NCBI GenBank assembly: GCA_018713145.1
Contig: DVFP01000001.1
Location: 1 to 64,000 of the forward strand
Origin: Candidatus Scybalocola faecavium
GTDB taxonomy: Bacteria; Bacillota; Clostridia; Lachnospirales; Lachnospiraceae
Length of the DNA stretch: 64,000 nt
Direction of reading: 5' to 3'
A model generated the notes under the pieces. That model was given only the letters and a program-made list of their open reading frames with translations. It did no database searches and was not told where the DNA came from. A program made the position numbers and the translations under genes. The stretch's first letter is position 1, and each line of letters opens with the position of its first letter. Below are positions 7,927 through 18,375 of the stretch, piece by piece.

Positions 7927-9546
7927 TCAAATATTTTTTATTAAATACCGCATCATCGAAGGAAGGACTGTTTCAATATCCGGTTTGTACACCCTTTCCT
8001 TCCACTGATGGAGATTTTTAGATCTTGGCCCCATCCAAAACGAAGGCATAGAAAGAGCCTGTATATCCTCAAAGGGAATATCATAAATACTGGACGGCAG
8101 GGTCAGATTATTCATTAAACGCCGCTGTCCCCGGGCGTCCGAACACATCATATAGCTAATATCCCCCATTCCCGCAAAATAGGGCGCAATGCTTCCGGTC
8201 AGTCCGTTCTCGGCTGCAGCCTGTGCATAAAGGCTCTCCAGATTTCCAAGCCCGTCTTTTAGGCGGCAGCTGGTCACAGCCGGATAATATGGCGGGGCAA
8301 TGCCAATGACAACTACCGGATCCTTAATTCCGCTTTTCTCTGTCATATGCTGCATATATGCCACGCTGGCTGAAATCAAAGTCATTTCCCCTTTTTGGAT
8401 CTTTAAGGCCAGCGCCTTGTTAAATGCCTCCTCCTCAGTGTCAAAATTTTTTTCCCGTTCCCTGGCCATAGCAATCACCTGCTCCAGACGCAGCACAGAA
8501 GGATGAAAATCCTTAAACAGTTTTTCATCTACAGCCCCCATTGCCGCTGTCCTTGAAAAGGCCTGAGCGTATCGCTTGGAAACCCGTTCCATTGCCGTTT
8601 TACAGGAAAACTCCACCTTTTCCATAAGCTGGTCCGGAGAAACACTTTCCAGGAATAAAACATTCACAGCCGCGGCTCCGTACTCTACCAGGGACACATC
8701 GTAAGCAGTTTTAAGATCCCGCTGCCAAAGGACTGTAGGAGGCTGTACGGCAATGCCATAGTCACTGGATATATAGTCTGTGTTCATTTCAATTTCACGG
8801 ACCACCTCGGAAATCATATAAGATGCGTTTAAGCCTTCCATAGACTGAGCACTGTGGGAGAGACAGCCTTTGGCCAGTATCAGCGGAAGCACTTTTCCGG
8901 CGCCGCCGGCATACATATTGACATGAGATGACGTTTCAGGATCATTGACCTGAGGTTCACCGATCAGACACAGGCGAAAATCCAGGTCATATTTCTTTTG
9001 GATGCGGCGGATCAAAGGCATAGCAGAGCGCATCCCGGCAGAAATATTTTCTTCGTCATGAACGGCCACAAACAAAAGGGTATTATCCGGGGTTTCATCC
9101 TCTAAAAGAATTTCCATGGCCACTGCCAGTCCGCCTTTCATATCTGCGCAGCCCCGGCCAAACATCCATCTGTCATCATGAAGATCCGCCAAAAAGTCCC
9201 GGTCTTTTTCCCCATCCTTTTCCAAGTCTGCCTGTAAAAGCTTTTCTTTTAACCGGTCCGGATCTGTGGCATAATCCTTAAAAGGCCCGTAACATTCAAT
9301 TTCCACAGCATCATAGTGACCGGACAAAAGCACTGTCTTTTTTGATTTTCCGGGCTTTAAGGCCCACACCACCGGACGGTCCAGAAAATCCCCAAAAGTA
9401 TCCATACCGCAATAATCCGGATGTGCTTTAAAAAACGGAGCATTGCGGATCATATCATAAATTTTCTCTCCAAGGGCTTTTTCCAGGGCAGATCCTGTAT
9501 CACTGCGCACCTGGACAAGCTCATATAAAATATCCATTGCTTTCAC
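7927..9546 (-). CDS. rocB: RocB-like M20-family peptidase/deacylase
   Basis: The 539-residue M20 metallohydrolase has the metal-site motifs LLSGHYDAVE (near 73), GRGCADMKGGLAVAM (near 132) and HDEENISAGM (near 163). The extended length and the C-terminal PYFAGMGDISYMM segment fit the RocB group found in arginine-use operons of Firmicutes. The exact substrate of RocB is not settled. The start is a GTG at 9546 placed 7 nt after GAGGTG; the ATG three codons later has poor spacing. It lies between the YfcC-type carrier and the ornithine cyclodeaminase-like gene. Confidence 0.85.
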   Translation of the reverse strand: MKAMDILYELVQVRSDTGSALEKALGEKIYDMIRNAPFFKAHPDYCGMDTFGDFLDRPVVWALKPGKSKKTVLLSGHYDAVEIECYGPFKDYATDPDRLKEKLLQADLEKDGEKDRDFLADLHDDRWMFGRGCADMKGGLAVAMEILLEDETPDNTLLFVAVHDEENISAGMRSAMPLIRRIQKKYDLDFRLCLIGEPQVNDPETSSHVNMYAGGAGKVLPLILAKGCLSHSAQSMEGLNASYMISEVVREIEMNTDYISSDYGIAVQPPTVLWQRDLKTAYDVSLVEYGAAAVNVLFLESVSPDQLMEKVEFSCKTAMERVSKRYAQAFSRTAAMGAVDEKLFKDFHPSVLRLEQVIAMAREREKNFDTEEEAFNKALALKIQKGEMTLISASVAYMQHMTEKSGIKDPVVVIGIAPPYYPAVTSCRLKDGLGNLESLYAQAAAENGLTGSIAPYFAGMGDISYMMCSDARGQRRLMNNLTLPSSIYDIPFEDIQALSMPSFWMGPRSKNLHQWKERVYKPDIETVLPSMMRYLIKNI

Positions 9547-9566
9547 AATTTTTCACCTCTGTCACA

Positions 9567-10966
9567 TTAAAATGGTCCATAGCCAATCGCATTGGCAATA
9601 ATGATCAGGACAAAGGCCGCCCCGATCATGGACGTATAAATCTTCCAGCAAAACGGAGCCATTCCCCGTAGCCAAGCCCGCACATAGACAGAGCCACCAT
9701 GGCGCTTCCCGGCCAAAAACTGTTGGTAATGCCATCTCCATACTGATAGGTCAGCACTAAAACCTGCTGGTTAATATTTAAAATCCGCCCTAAAGGCTGA
9801 AGTATGGGCATGACGATCACTGCCTTTCCGCTTCCAGACACTACGAAAAAGTTAAAAATGGTCACAAAAATATAGATAATAAGCAGCGTTAAAATAACAC
9901 TCTTGCCATTTAAAAAGCCGGACATACCGTACACCAGTGTATCTAAAATCTGCGCCTGGTTCATTAAGGTGACAACTGCATTAGCCAGACCGATAGCAAA
10001 GGCGGCGCCAAAAACCCGAGTTGCGCCCTGCGTAAAAATATTACACACACGGCTTGGGCCAATGCGGAAGATTACAGCCAATACACAGCCAAAGATCACA
10101 TAGAGCGCCGCGATCTGGGGAAATGACCATCCAAAGCCGACAGCGCCCACCCCCTGTATGATGATCACTGCCACAAAACTTAACAAGCCTAAAATCCTGG
10201 GCAGGGTCATGGCCTGTTCATTTTCCTCAAAATCCTCTGTTTTTTGATTGAGATATTCATCTTTGACAATACTTTTTTCCGGATTCCTGCGAATCTTGCG
10301 GCAATAAAAAAACAGTCCGAAAAATCCGATCACATAAAACACAGCAAGACCCACGGCCCGCATCCCCATGCCGGAAAACAACGGCAGACCTACAAGCTGC
10401 TGGGCTACGCCGGTGGTAAACATATTCATCATACCGCAGGTAAAGCCTACGGTACTTCCTACAATGGCCATACCCGTACCCACTACCCGGTCATAGCCCA
10501 GGGCAAGACCGATAGTTACAGCCAAAGGATAAAAGGGGTAGGCAGCCTCACCGTAGCCAAGGACACCAAAGATCACAAAAATAGTGTAAAAGATCACAAC
10601 AACCGAAAACTCTTTGCCTTTCATATGTTTAAGGATTTTTTGTATTCCTGCCCCAAAGGCTCCGCTCACCTCCAGGATATAAATGATCCCGGAGCAAATA
10701 AACAGTGTGCCCATAATACTGGCGCCGCTGACAAATCCATTATAAATCGCTTCAAAGAAATTCATAAAGGTAATGGGAGCGGTTTGTTCCACATAAGAAA
10801 AATGATCCGGATTAATGATCTCCCGTCCGGTGGCTTCATCCAACACACGCTCATAAGCGCCGCTGGGAATAATCCAGGATAGGATGACGACTAACAGCAT
10901 CATGAATAAAAGGATAATATACACATGGGGCAGCTTAAAACCCCGTTTTGTTTTATGTTCGCTCAT
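9567..10966 (-). pseudogene. yfcC: YfcC-family amino-acid carrier, frameshifted near the C-terminus
   Basis: A 12-TM-type carrier of the YfcC/ArcD-like superfamily, probably exchanging basic amino acids (GFKLPHVYIILLFMMLL start, IIPSGAYER loop, GYGEAAYPFYPLAVT). In the annotated frame it stops at 9626 after 446 residues, ending abruptly with LRFAGRFIRP. The alternative frame right after the AAAA run at 9650-9653 encodes a last membrane helix (WKIYTSMIGAAFVLIIIANA) and stops at 9567. Adding one base to the run would give a 466-residue protein of normal end. It is therefore either a true one-base deletion or a homopolymer sequencing error. The start overlaps the upstream amidohydrolase by 14 bp. 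Confidence 0.75.
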
Positions 10967-12272
10967 TTTTGATTTCCTCCTGTCCCGGATTTAAGTTTCC
11001 GCCGTTTTCAACATTTGGGATGTTTTTATCGTTTTGGGATTTTGGACTGTTTTTAGCCTGGAGCCTTAACCATTCTGCAGCGCAGTTGGCATAGATAGCC
11101 GCCCCTTTGGCAAAAGCCTCCTCCTTCAGCATCATCCTGGGGTTATGCATAGGGGCCCAATCCGCCTCACCATCCCCTAAGCTTAAATACATTCCAGGCA
11201 CCTGCTCTGTAATATAGCCAAAATCTTCCGTCGCCTTCATCGGCGGTGCTGCTATCACATTATCCGGTCCGACCACTTCACGGATATAAGGAAGAAGGGC
11301 ATCGCAAAATTCATCATCACTGTATGTATTCGGTGTATGAAAACAGGTCAGCTCATAATCACCCCTCCAGGCCTTCACATAAGCATCAATAATCTGAGGG
11401 ATCCGTTCAAGGAGATGTTTTCTGGACTTTACATCCAAAGTCCGCACACCGATCTGGAGCTGGGCAGTCTCAGGAATAATATTGACCGCAGTTCCACCCT
11501 TAGCTACGCCGCAGGTCAGTGCCACCATGGCCTCAGGATCGACCTCCCTGGCAGCCAGCAGATTGACCGCCTGATAAAGCTGATTCATAATCATTAAAGG
11601 GTCGACACATTCATGGGGTGCGGAGCTGTGGCCCCCTTTTCCCCGGATATTTACAATAAATGTATCTAATGAGGCAGAATTAACACCTTTACTGTAGGTC
11701 ACCTGCCCCTCCGGCTTGTTTCCGTGAATATGGATCCCTAATGCCGCGTCTACATGAGGATTTTCTAAAATGCCGTTTTCCACCATATATCTTGCCCCGG
11801 CTCCGGTCTCTTCTCCCGGCTGAAACAAAAGCTTTACCGTCCCGCAAAGTTCTGATTCCATGGATTTTAAAAGCGCAGCAGCCCCAAGAAGCATGGCCCC
11901 GTGGCTGTCGTGGCCGCACATATGGCTGCAGCCATTTTCAGACCTAAAGGAAAGGTCATTGTCCTCTGCTATGGGAAGAGCGTCTATATCTGCCCGCAAA
12001 AGAATACAGGGCTTCCCATGGCCGATCAGGGCAGTTACCCCTGTCGCTCGTTCCATCTTCGGAAACCCTGCTTCTATAAAATCCCTGGTGACTTTCTCAG
12101 GAACCGGCTGGATCCGGTCCTGCCATGGAATATGCATCTCATCCAAACGTTTTTTCACATAAGCGCAGGTTTGAGGGAGATCCATGCCGATCTCCGGGTG
12201 CTGGTGAAGATACCTGCGGTCAGCAATGATCTGCTGGCGGATCTGCTCTGCCATTTGTAAAATATCTTTCAT
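10953..12272 (-). CDS. M20D-family amidohydrolase (N-acyl amino acid or peptide hydrolase)
   Basis: A 439-residue metallohydrolase of the IAA-amino-acid/hippurate hydrolase group: RRYLHQHPEIGMDLPQT (about 19-35), LLRADIDALPI (near 93), CSHMCGHDSHGAMLLGAA (near 115), LLFQPGEETGAGA (near 148), and the C-terminal histidine region PMHNPRMML. It releases an amino acid from an acylated or dipeptide precursor. As first gene of the operon it may feed arginine or ornithine to the downstream steps. The C-terminal tail after about 410 is Asn/Lys-rich and longer than usual. The ribosome binding site is weak. Confidence 0.9.
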   Translation of the reverse strand: MKDILQMAEQIRQQIIADRRYLHQHPEIGMDLPQTCAYVKKRLDEMHIPWQDRIQPVPEKVTRDFIEAGFPKMERATGVTALIGHGKPCILLRADIDALPIAEDNDLSFRSENGCSHMCGHDSHGAMLLGAAALLKSMESELCGTVKLLFQPGEETGAGARYMVENGILENPHVDAALGIHIHGNKPEGQVTYSKGVNSASLDTFIVNIRGKGGHSSAPHECVDPLMIMNQLYQAVNLLAAREVDPEAMVALTCGVAKGGTAVNIIPETAQLQIGVRTLDVKSRKHLLERIPQIIDAYVKAWRGDYELTCFHTPNTYSDDEFCDALLPYIREVVGPDNVIAAPPMKATEDFGYITEQVPGMYLSLGDGEADWAPMHNPRMMLKEEAFAKGAAIYANCAAEWLRLQAKNSPKSQNDKNIPNVENGGNLNPGQEEIKNERT

Positions 12273-12521
12273 TTCATCACTCTAATCCTGTAACCGAAGC
12301 AAACCAATCGTCTTTCCGGACCGGATATGTATCCGCCGCCGGTTTTCTTTATCACTTCATCACATCACATTTTTATCATTTTACAAATTTATAGAGCTAT
12401 TATAGCATACACCAGCTAAAAAAGACAGTTCTTTTTCACATTTACCGGATATTTTGCCACTTCGGCTGCCAGGAAGAAAATTGCGTTTTGGGGTGTAACT
12501 GAACAAATTTCTGCCAAATTT
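12273..12521. promoter_or_regulatory. Promoter region of the M20D-yfcC-rocB operon plus a dispersed repeat
   Basis: On the minus strand a TATAAT -10 box lies at 12399-12404, within GTATGCTATAAT, with no strong -35. The transcript would have a leader of about 120 nt. At 12460-12496 there is a 37-bp element whose ends (ACACCCCAAAA and GGCAGCCGAAG on the minus strand) recur with identical spacing at 53574-53610. Confidence 0.55.
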
Positions 12522-13814
12522 TTAATAAACTTCAACTTCTGTGATACAGGTATCCTCATACAGTGTTCCCGGTTCTACGTCAAGTATGGTGATCCGCACA
12601 TAATCTGTCATCACCTCTCGCCCGAAAGATATAAAATCCAGGCCGGGCCATATATGAGCCCAATCTCTTCCTTCCGGAGCCAGGGCTGTTTCCCAGCCAT
12701 TAACTCCTATAGGAGAATCAATGGTCTTTCCGTCAGCAGGATAACTTCCCATAACCACATCCATGGATGTGCCATCGGAAAATTCCAGTCTGTAGGCAGT
12801 CACCCGGGCATTTTCCGTATACGTGGCCTGGGTCTTGCGGTAACCTCCGGCAATCCGAAGCCCGTGAAGGGCCTGGGTACTGTCAAAATTCATTTGTATG
12901 CTTTCTCCGATACCATAGCCTGAAGCGCCTTCAACCCAGGCGGTTGTCAGATCCCTGTCTAAAATATTAGACGCCTGATACTTACCCTCCCATTCGTTTG
13001 TGGGAAGGGTGGATGAAGCTTCCACCCCTGTAACCTGAGGAGATGCCTGGGGAATGCTTTGGATCCGGGCAATCGTATACCCCAGACGGCTTTTTTGGTC
13101 AGGCCTCCACCATACCCGGTACAGACCATCAGAATATACGCCGCTTCCATTGGATACAATCAATTCTGTATCTGTAATTACCATGTTATCCTCTACACGG
13201 CTGGCAAAAAGGCGCAGTTCTCCCGGGGCCGTACCATCTGCTGCCGTGCCGGAAACATTAAGGGACGCATAAACGCTTTCATCCAGCCCTGCGCCATCTA
13301 AAAGCTCACCGGAATCTAAAGATGTTTTATAAGACATGATCACCTGAGCGCCTGCACAGGACAGCTCACTCCATTTTTCATCAGAAAATTCAAAATCCGC
13401 TGCCAGGGTTTCCTGGGTTTGTTCCTGATTTTCCGTCTGGGTCTGCTCCTGGGACTGGCTTTGATCGGTTTCCTGAGTCTGTTCCTGAGACGCCTCCTGA
13501 GTATCTTCCGGGGCAATACTTTCGGTGTCAACCGGACTTTCAGAGCTGTAGCTTTCCCCGATGCTTTCCCGGATCCCACCATTAATGCCAGAGGTCCGGT
13601 GATGGTTTCCTCCAAACATTCCAAATCGCCATGCAGCAAAAAGGCTGATCCCCACCGCCAGGACTATACCTGCCCCAATACATCCGATCAGTATACCGAT
13701 TTTCCCCTTTTTCTCCATCTGTACAGGTGTTTCATTTTCTTCCACTGGAGCACCGCATACCGGACAGAATTTTCCATCGTCATCTATGGGCGCACCGCAA
13801 TTTGTACAAAACAT
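12522..13814 (-). CDS. Zinc-ribbon membrane-anchored protein with discoidin/NADase-type glycan-binding domain
   Basis: In order, this 430-residue protein has an N-terminal zinc ribbon (CTNCGAPIDDDGKFCPVCG, residues 3-21), one membrane helix (about 40-63), a long Gln/Glu/Thr/Ser-rich low-complexity linker (about 85-145), an NTF2-like middle part, and a C-terminal discoidin-like domain (ASNILDRDLTTAWVEG near 285, LRIAGGY). That last domain is annotated elsewhere as an 'NADase-type glycan-binding domain', so an extracellular sugar-binding role is likely. The start at 13814 has AGGAG 8 nt upstream. It seems to be a single-gene unit. Confidence 0.8.
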   Translation of the reverse strand: MFCTNCGAPIDDDGKFCPVCGAPVEENETPVQMEKKGKIGILIGCIGAGIVLAVGISLFAAWRFGMFGGNHHRTSGINGGIRESIGESYSSESPVDTESIAPEDTQEASQEQTQETDQSQSQEQTQTENQEQTQETLAADFEFSDEKWSELSCAGAQVIMSYKTSLDSGELLDGAGLDESVYASLNVSGTAADGTAPGELRLFASRVEDNMVITDTELIVSNGSGVYSDGLYRVWWRPDQKSRLGYTIARIQSIPQASPQVTGVEASSTLPTNEWEGKYQASNILDRDLTTAWVEGASGYGIGESIQMNFDSTQALHGLRIAGGYRKTQATYTENARVTAYRLEFSDGTSMDVVMGSYPADGKTIDSPIGVNGWETALAPEGRDWAHIWPGLDFISFGREVMTDYVRITILDVEPGTLYEDTCITEVEVY

Positions 13815-13857
13815 ATTTTTCTCTCCTTTTTTATACAACGATCCTATTTACAGCTTC

Positions 13858-14055
13858 AGCAGCCGGGCTCTTGTGGCTAATGCCCTGGAAACAGAAAACA
13901 ATCTTTCTTATATAGAAGTCCTGTACGGCAATCTTCCGGCTAAAAGTCTTTATGAAAGTTTCGGCTTTGCCGTAAAGGAAATCCTTACCGGGCGTATGCC
14001 GGGAAATGAATCATTTTCCGTAAAGGTATACAGTATGTATCGAAACATCCCCTAA
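13858..14055 (+). pseudogene. C-terminal remnant of a GNAT acetyltransferase
   Basis: The plus-strand frame reads ALETENNLSYIEVLYGN, then AKSLYESFGFAVKEI, to a stop at 14055. This is the typical last third of a GNAT N-acetyltransferase (strand-helix-strand with A-x-xLYESFGF). There is no acetyl-CoA loop, and no start with a ribosome binding site is present; the frame upstream runs into the start region of the zinc-ribbon gene. It is a degraded fragment, probably left by a rearrangement. Confidence 0.6.
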
Positions 14056-14063
14056 AACACAAA

Positions 14064-14085
14064 GGAGCCGGAAAAATCCGGCTCC
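14064..14085 (-). terminator. Intrinsic terminator of the DUF1292 gene
   Basis: The stem GGAGCCGGA (14064-14072) pairs with TCCGGCTCC (14077-14085) around an AAAA loop. The minus strand then reads TTTGTGTTTT. It is 25 bp after the DUF1292 stop and also close to the end of the plus-strand GNAT remnant. Confidence 0.75.
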
Positions 14086-14110
14086 CTGGTGTTATTGATG
14101 ACCTTTAAGT

Positions 14111-14449
14111 TCAGTCTTCATCACCGAACATTTCGTCAAATTCTTCACTATCCAGAAGTTCATCAAAGGCATCTGAAACCAGCTCATACTCATCATCATC
14201 CAGAATATTATCCAGCTGGATCTCGCCGTTTTCAAATTCCTGGAAGCGGTACAGATAAACATCCCCATCCTCGCTGTCTTCCTGATCTAAGGGGATCAGA
14301 GCAATATACTGGTTTTCCCCTGCCGGGAAAATGGATAAAACAGCGCACTCCAGCTCAGAGCCATCATCAAGGGTTAATGTAACCGTAGCTTCATCCTCAT
14401 CATCTTCTGATTCCTGGGCAGTTCCTTTGCCCCGAGTATCTTCACTCAT
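14111..14449 (-). CDS. DUF1292 family protein
   Basis: A small, very acidic protein of 112 residues. The core VTLTLDDGSELECAVLSIF, followed by QYIALIPLDQE and VYLYRFQE, is the DUF1292 pattern found across Firmicutes; it forms a compact beta-rich fold of unknown function. The C-terminus is almost all Asp/Glu plus aromatic residues. AGAGG lies 8 nt before the start. A good promoter precedes it and a terminator follows, so it is transcribed alone. Confidence 0.88.
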   Translation of the reverse strand: MSEDTRGKGTAQESEDDEDEATVTLTLDDGSELECAVLSIFPAGENQYIALIPLDQEDSEDGDVYLYRFQEFENGEIQLDNILDDDEYELVSDAFDELLDSEEFDEMFGDED

Positions 14450-14579
14450 GAACTTTACCTCTCATTTCTTAGATTTTTCGTTACCGTCCACGGGGAACAG
14501 CAACCTGTTTTTCCCTGCCCGGCGGCATCACTGCCATCCCGGAAACAGGGACAAAACTGTGACCTTTCCTACACTATTG

Positions 14580-14608
14580 ACTTTAACAGATACCCATGGA
14601 AAATGCAA
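14580..14608 (-). promoter_or_regulatory. Predicted sigma-A promoter of the DUF1292 gene
   Basis: On the minus strand the -35 is TTGCAT (14603-14608) and the -10 is TAAAGT (14580-14585) with a 17-bp spacer. The predicted leader is about 120 nt and GC-rich. The rest of 14450-14706 holds no gene; it carries one copy of the CTGAACTGTTACC motif at about 14629. Confidence 0.6.
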
Positions 14609-14706
14609 GCATATTTACATTTCAGCAGGCTGAACTGTTACCTCTCCTGAATCACGCACCTGCAGTGTGCCCGTAAACGACCGGACCTGCCCAAACAGTT
14701 CACGCC

Positions 14707-16710
14707 TCAGGCCCCGCAAAGCTTTAGCAGTCCGTTGGAAATGCAGAAAGACAGGTTTAATGTTTTCATTTCCCCGGACCGTACAAATAAAATCGTCACA
14801 GCCGTTTCTGTAATATTCATAATAGTTCCCTGGCCGTAGGTTTTATGGACGACCCGGGCCCCTTTGACAAATAAAGAGCGGTCTGCCAGCAGTTCTCCCA
14901 CAAACCGGGACATGGATGCAGGCTTATGGTATCTTTCTTTCGTAAAATAAATGTACAGCTTTTTCTTTGCCCGGGTCATAGCCACATAAAACATGCGCCG
15001 TTCTTCCTCCACATCCGCTTCCATCACCGCCTTTTTGTGGGGTGTTACCCCTTCATTGGCATCAATGATAAATACCCGGTCATACTCCAGGCCTTTGGCG
15101 CTGTGCATGGTAGAAAGGATTACCCCGTCTGCGGTTTCCTTTTCTCTGCGGCGGCTTTGCTGCAAAAGCTTTTCTCCATATTCCCGGATATATGCAAACC
15201 ATTCCTCATAGGTTTTATAATCTGCCGCACTGTCCAAAAGATCTGAGGCTACCTCTAAAAGATCCTCTTCTTTCAACCTCCGGTCCCTGGCATACTCTAT
15301 AAGGAATCGGTCATAGCCAATAGCATAGCGGATATAGTTGACCGCCGCAAATGGGGCCATATCCTTAAGACTGTTCAGATCATAGATCAGCCGGTCGATC
15401 CGTTCCTGAACCCACTCTTTTCCCTTATACCGCTGCCGTATCTCTTCCAGGGATACTTTGGATGAAAGCATCTGGCGGGAAATGTAGCGTTTGGGGCGAT
15501 TCATGAGACGAAGATAATCGCTGCGCTCACCCTGGCCCAGCGCAGCTTTAATATAGGCAAAAATATCTTTTGCGATCCAGTGCTCAAACAGATTGGGCAC
15601 AGAATCCCTCATCCGAAATGGAACATTATACTCCATCAGCTTAGCCACCAGCTGGCGGGCCCCGGTATTGGTCCGGTAAAGGACGGCAATATTTTTTAAA
15701 GGCTGCTGCTCCTTTGTATGATACTGATATATTTCTTTAATCAACGTATCATACTCTTCCCCTGTATTTTGGAAAACCTTAACATCCACAGGATCACCGC
15801 CCTCATGGAAGGCCCTAAGGTTCTTCTCAAACCGGGCTTTATTATTTTTTATGACCCGCTGGGAACTCTCCACGATTTCCTGGGTACATCGGTAATTTAC
15901 ATCCAGGATAATGGTCTTTGCCTGAGGATAGTCCTTTGTAAATCCCAGCATGATCTCCGGCTTTGCTCCACGGAACCGGTAAATAGACTGATCGTCATCT
16001 CCAACAATAAACAGGTTATTTTCCGGTGCGGCCAGCATACGGATGATCTCATACTGAACCCGGTTAATATCCTGGAACTCATCAATTAAAATATATTTAA
16101 AACGCTTCTGCCATGCCGAAAGAATGTCCTTGCGCTTCTGAAACAATTCCAAAGTAAACAAAAGCATGTCATCAAAATCAATCTGGCGGCTTTCCCGAAG
16201 TTTCCGGTTATAGGCAGCATAAATATCCCGAAAAACATCCTCCGGACAATTCACCGAATAATAATGCTCCGGCCGGATATTTTCTCCTTTAACAAGACTT
16301 ACCTCCCCGGCAACTCCGGCAATAAAGTCCGCCGCATCATCAATCTCCAGATCCATCTCATCTACGATCTGGCGAAACAGGTCCATCCGGCGGCTTTCTG
16401 TGATAATATCCCCTGCACTGTAATTATAGGCTGCCTTTAATATGGCAAAAAAGATGCTGTGAAAGGTGCCAAAGCTGACAGGGGAATTCTCTCCCTGACA
16501 CAGATTTAGGAAGCGGTTTTTCATCTCCACAGCCGCTGCCTTTGTAAAGGTGACTACAAGAACAGAAGCCGGATGAACTCCGGCTTCTTCAATCAGATAA
16601 CGTACTCTTTGGGTGATCACAGTCGTCTTTCCAGATCCCGGGCCGGCCAGAATCATCGCCGGACCATCTACATGGCAGATCGCTTCCTGCTGGGCCGGAT
16701 TAAAGCTCAT
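14707..16710 (-). CDS. UvrD/PcrA-like superfamily 1 DNA helicase
   Basis: A 3'-5' helicase of about 667 residues with motif [10 protein letters not shown] (about 22-30), motif Ia [17 protein letters not shown], motif [14 protein letters not shown], motif [16 protein letters not shown], motif IV VNYRC and motif [17 protein letters not shown]. The C-terminal tail ([17 protein letters not shown]) is the small beta domain seen in PcrA-like proteins. Such helicases unwind DNA in repair or replication restart. It overlaps gltX by 11 bp; the start MSFNPAQ is placed at 16710 by similarity to the family rather than by a strong ribosome binding site. Confidence 0.9.
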   Translation of the reverse strand: MSFNPAQQEAICHVDGPAMILAGPGSGKTTVITQRVRYLIEEAGVHPASVLVVTFTKAAAVEMKNRFLNLCQGENSPVSFGTFHSIFFAILKAAYNYSAGDIITESRRMDLFRQIVDEMDLEIDDAADFIAGVAGEVSLVKGENIRPEHYYSVNCPEDVFRDIYAAYNRKLRESRQIDFDDMLLFTLELFQKRKDILSAWQKRFKYILIDEFQDINRVQYEIIRMLAAPENNLFIVGDDDQSIYRFRGAKPEIMLGFTKDYPQAKTIILDVNYRCTQEIVESSQRVIKNNKARFEKNLRAFHEGGDPVDVKVFQNTGEEYDTLIKEIYQYHTKEQQPLKNIAVLYRTNTGARQLVAKLMEYNVPFRMRDSVPNLFEHWIAKDIFAYIKAALGQGERSDYLRLMNRPKRYISRQMLSSKVSLEEIRQRYKGKEWVQERIDRLIYDLNSLKDMAPFAAVNYIRYAIGYDRFLIEYARDRRLKEEDLLEVASDLLDSAADYKTYEEWFAYIREYGEKLLQQSRRREKETADGVILSTMHSAKGLEYDRVFIIDANEGVTPHKKAVMEADVEEERRMFYVAMTRAKKKLYIYFTKERYHKPASMSRFVGELLADRSLFVKGARVVHKTYGQGTIMNITETAVTILFVRSGEMKTLNLSFCISNGLLKLCGA

Positions 16711-18172
16711 GGCTGTCCATGGCACTTTCCAACATGGCAATACCTTTTTGGATCCGGGCAAGAGATTCCTCTTTTCCAAGGATTTCCATGATTTCTGTTG
16801 CTCCTCCCGGTGTCATCTGCTTGCCGGATACGGCGGTACGCACCGGCCACATCACATAGGCATTTTTATAACCATTTTCCTGGGCAAAAGCTACCAGCAT
16901 ATCATACAAAGCAGCATTGGAAAAATCCTCCTGAGCCTGGATCACAGGCACCAGGGCTTTCAGTACATTTAACGAACTTTCTGTGTTTGTCTTGCTCTTT
17001 TTATGGGTGTACATGGATACATCATAATCCGGAAGCTCTTCAAAGAAATCAATATGGCCGTAAATATCCGGAAATACTTCAATCCTTGTTTTTACCAGAG
17101 CTGCGATTTTGCGCAGATCCAGATCTTTCTTAATGATCTCCTTAATATAAGGCTCAGCCATTTCATAAAACTTATCAAAATCCATGGCCTTCATATATTC
17201 CCCATTCATCCACTTCAGCTTAGTCATATCAAACACTGACGGGGTCTTGCTCATATGATGGTAATCAAACACTTTTACCAGTTCTTCAAGAGAGAAAATC
17301 TCCCGGTTGTCCTGGGGGCACCATCCCAGAAGAGCCACATAATTTACAATGGCTTCGGAAATAAATCCCTGATCCAGCAGATCCTCATAGGAGGAATGTC
17401 CGCTTCTCTTACTCAGTTTTTTATGTTCTTCATTGGTGATCAGAGGACAGTGAACGTACACCGGCACTTCCCAGCCAAAAGCCTCATATAAACGGTTATA
17501 CTTAGGTGATGAAGAAAGGTATTCATTTCCCCGGACCACATGGGTGATCCCCATAAGATGATCGTCTACAACATTGGCAAAATTGTAGGTGGGATAACCG
17601 TCTGACTTGATCAGGATCATATCGTCCAGTTCAGAATTATCTACTGTAATATCGCCGTAAATCTCATCATGGAATGTGGTTGTCCCTGTTGTAGGATTAT
17701 TCTGGCGGATAACATAAGGCACACCGGCAGCCAGCTTTGCTTCCACTTCTTCTTTGGACAAATGGAGACAGTGCTTGTCATAAACAATAATCTCCTTGCC
17801 CGCAATCTCCTGTTTTAAAGATTCCAGGCGTTCTTTGTCACAAAAACAATAATAGGCTTCGCCCTTTTCCACAAGCATTTTTGCGTATTTTAAATAAATC
17901 CCCTCTGCCTGACGCTGACTCTGAACATAAGGTCCGCAGCCGCCGTCCTTGTCCGGACCTTCATCATGGATAAGCCCTGTCTTTTCCAGGGTACGGTAAA
18001 TAATATCGACTGCGCCTTCCACATAGCGCTCCTGATCGGTATCCTCAATACGCAGCAAAAAGTCGCCGCCTTCATGCTTTGCAATTAAATAGGCATACAA
18101 TGCTGTACGCAGATTTCCAACATGCATCCGTCCTGTAGGACTGGGTGCAAAACGTGTCCTCACCTTACTCAT
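16700..18172 (-). CDS. gltX: Glutamate--tRNA ligase
   Basis: A class I aminoacyl-tRNA synthetase of 490 residues that charges tRNA-Glu. The HIGH-type motif appears as [19 protein letters not shown] (residues 6-24) and the KMSKS-type motif as HKKLSKRSG (near 245). It also has EDTDQERY, the residues shaping the glutamate site. The start MSKVRTRF at 18172 is preferred from homologues, with AAGGAG 11 nt upstream. An in-frame ATG at 18223 with AAGGA 8 nt upstream could give 17 more residues. It is followed by the helicase gene with an 11-bp overlap. Confidence 0.95.
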   Translation of the reverse strand: MSKVRTRFAPSPTGRMHVGNLRTALYAYLIAKHEGGDFLLRIEDTDQERYVEGAVDIIYRTLEKTGLIHDEGPDKDGGCGPYVQSQRQAEGIYLKYAKMLVEKGEAYYCFCDKERLESLKQEIAGKEIIVYDKHCLHLSKEEVEAKLAAGVPYVIRQNNPTTGTTTFHDEIYGDITVDNSELDDMILIKSDGYPTYNFANVVDDHLMGITHVVRGNEYLSSSPKYNRLYEAFGWEVPVYVHCPLITNEEHKKLSKRSGHSSYEDLLDQGFISEAIVNYVALLGWCPQDNREIFSLEELVKVFDYHHMSKTPSVFDMTKLKWMNGEYMKAMDFDKFYEMAEPYIKEIIKKDLDLRKIAALVKTRIEVFPDIYGHIDFFEELPDYDVSMYTHKKSKTNTESSLNVLKALVPVIQAQEDFSNAALYDMLVAFAQENGYKNAYVMWPVRTAVSGKQMTPGGATEIMEILGKEESLARIQKGIAMLESAMDSHEL

Positions 18173-18375
18173 TCTTACATATTCTCCTTCCTGGCCGTTT
18201 TGAAGGCCATATTCGGTATCCATAAAAGATTTCCTTCATCCTGGCCGTCCCTTATAGCCGCACCGGAGCGTGGAAACACAACAAATGCCTCCACGCTCCG
18301 TTATTCTTTCATTATTAACGCTTAATCATTATATACTATCTTTTTTAAGGCTGCAAGCTTTTTTCCGATTACAGC
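18173..18375 (-). promoter_or_regulatory. gltX promoter and leader with a stable hairpin
   Basis: On the minus strand TTGCAG (18351-18356), a 17-bp spacer and TATAAT (18328-18333) form a near-consensus promoter. The transcript leader of about 150 nt contains CGGAGCGTGG (about 18291-18300) pairing with CCACGCTCCG (about 18266-18275). I looked for a T-box (AGGGTGGNACCGCG) and did not see one. The hairpin has no U-tract on this strand. Confidence 0.65.

Noticed and set aside
18173-18320. Possible T-box leader before gltX
   Set aside because: No AGGGTGGNACCGCG antiterminator sequence or specifier loop was found, and the hairpin has no U-tract.
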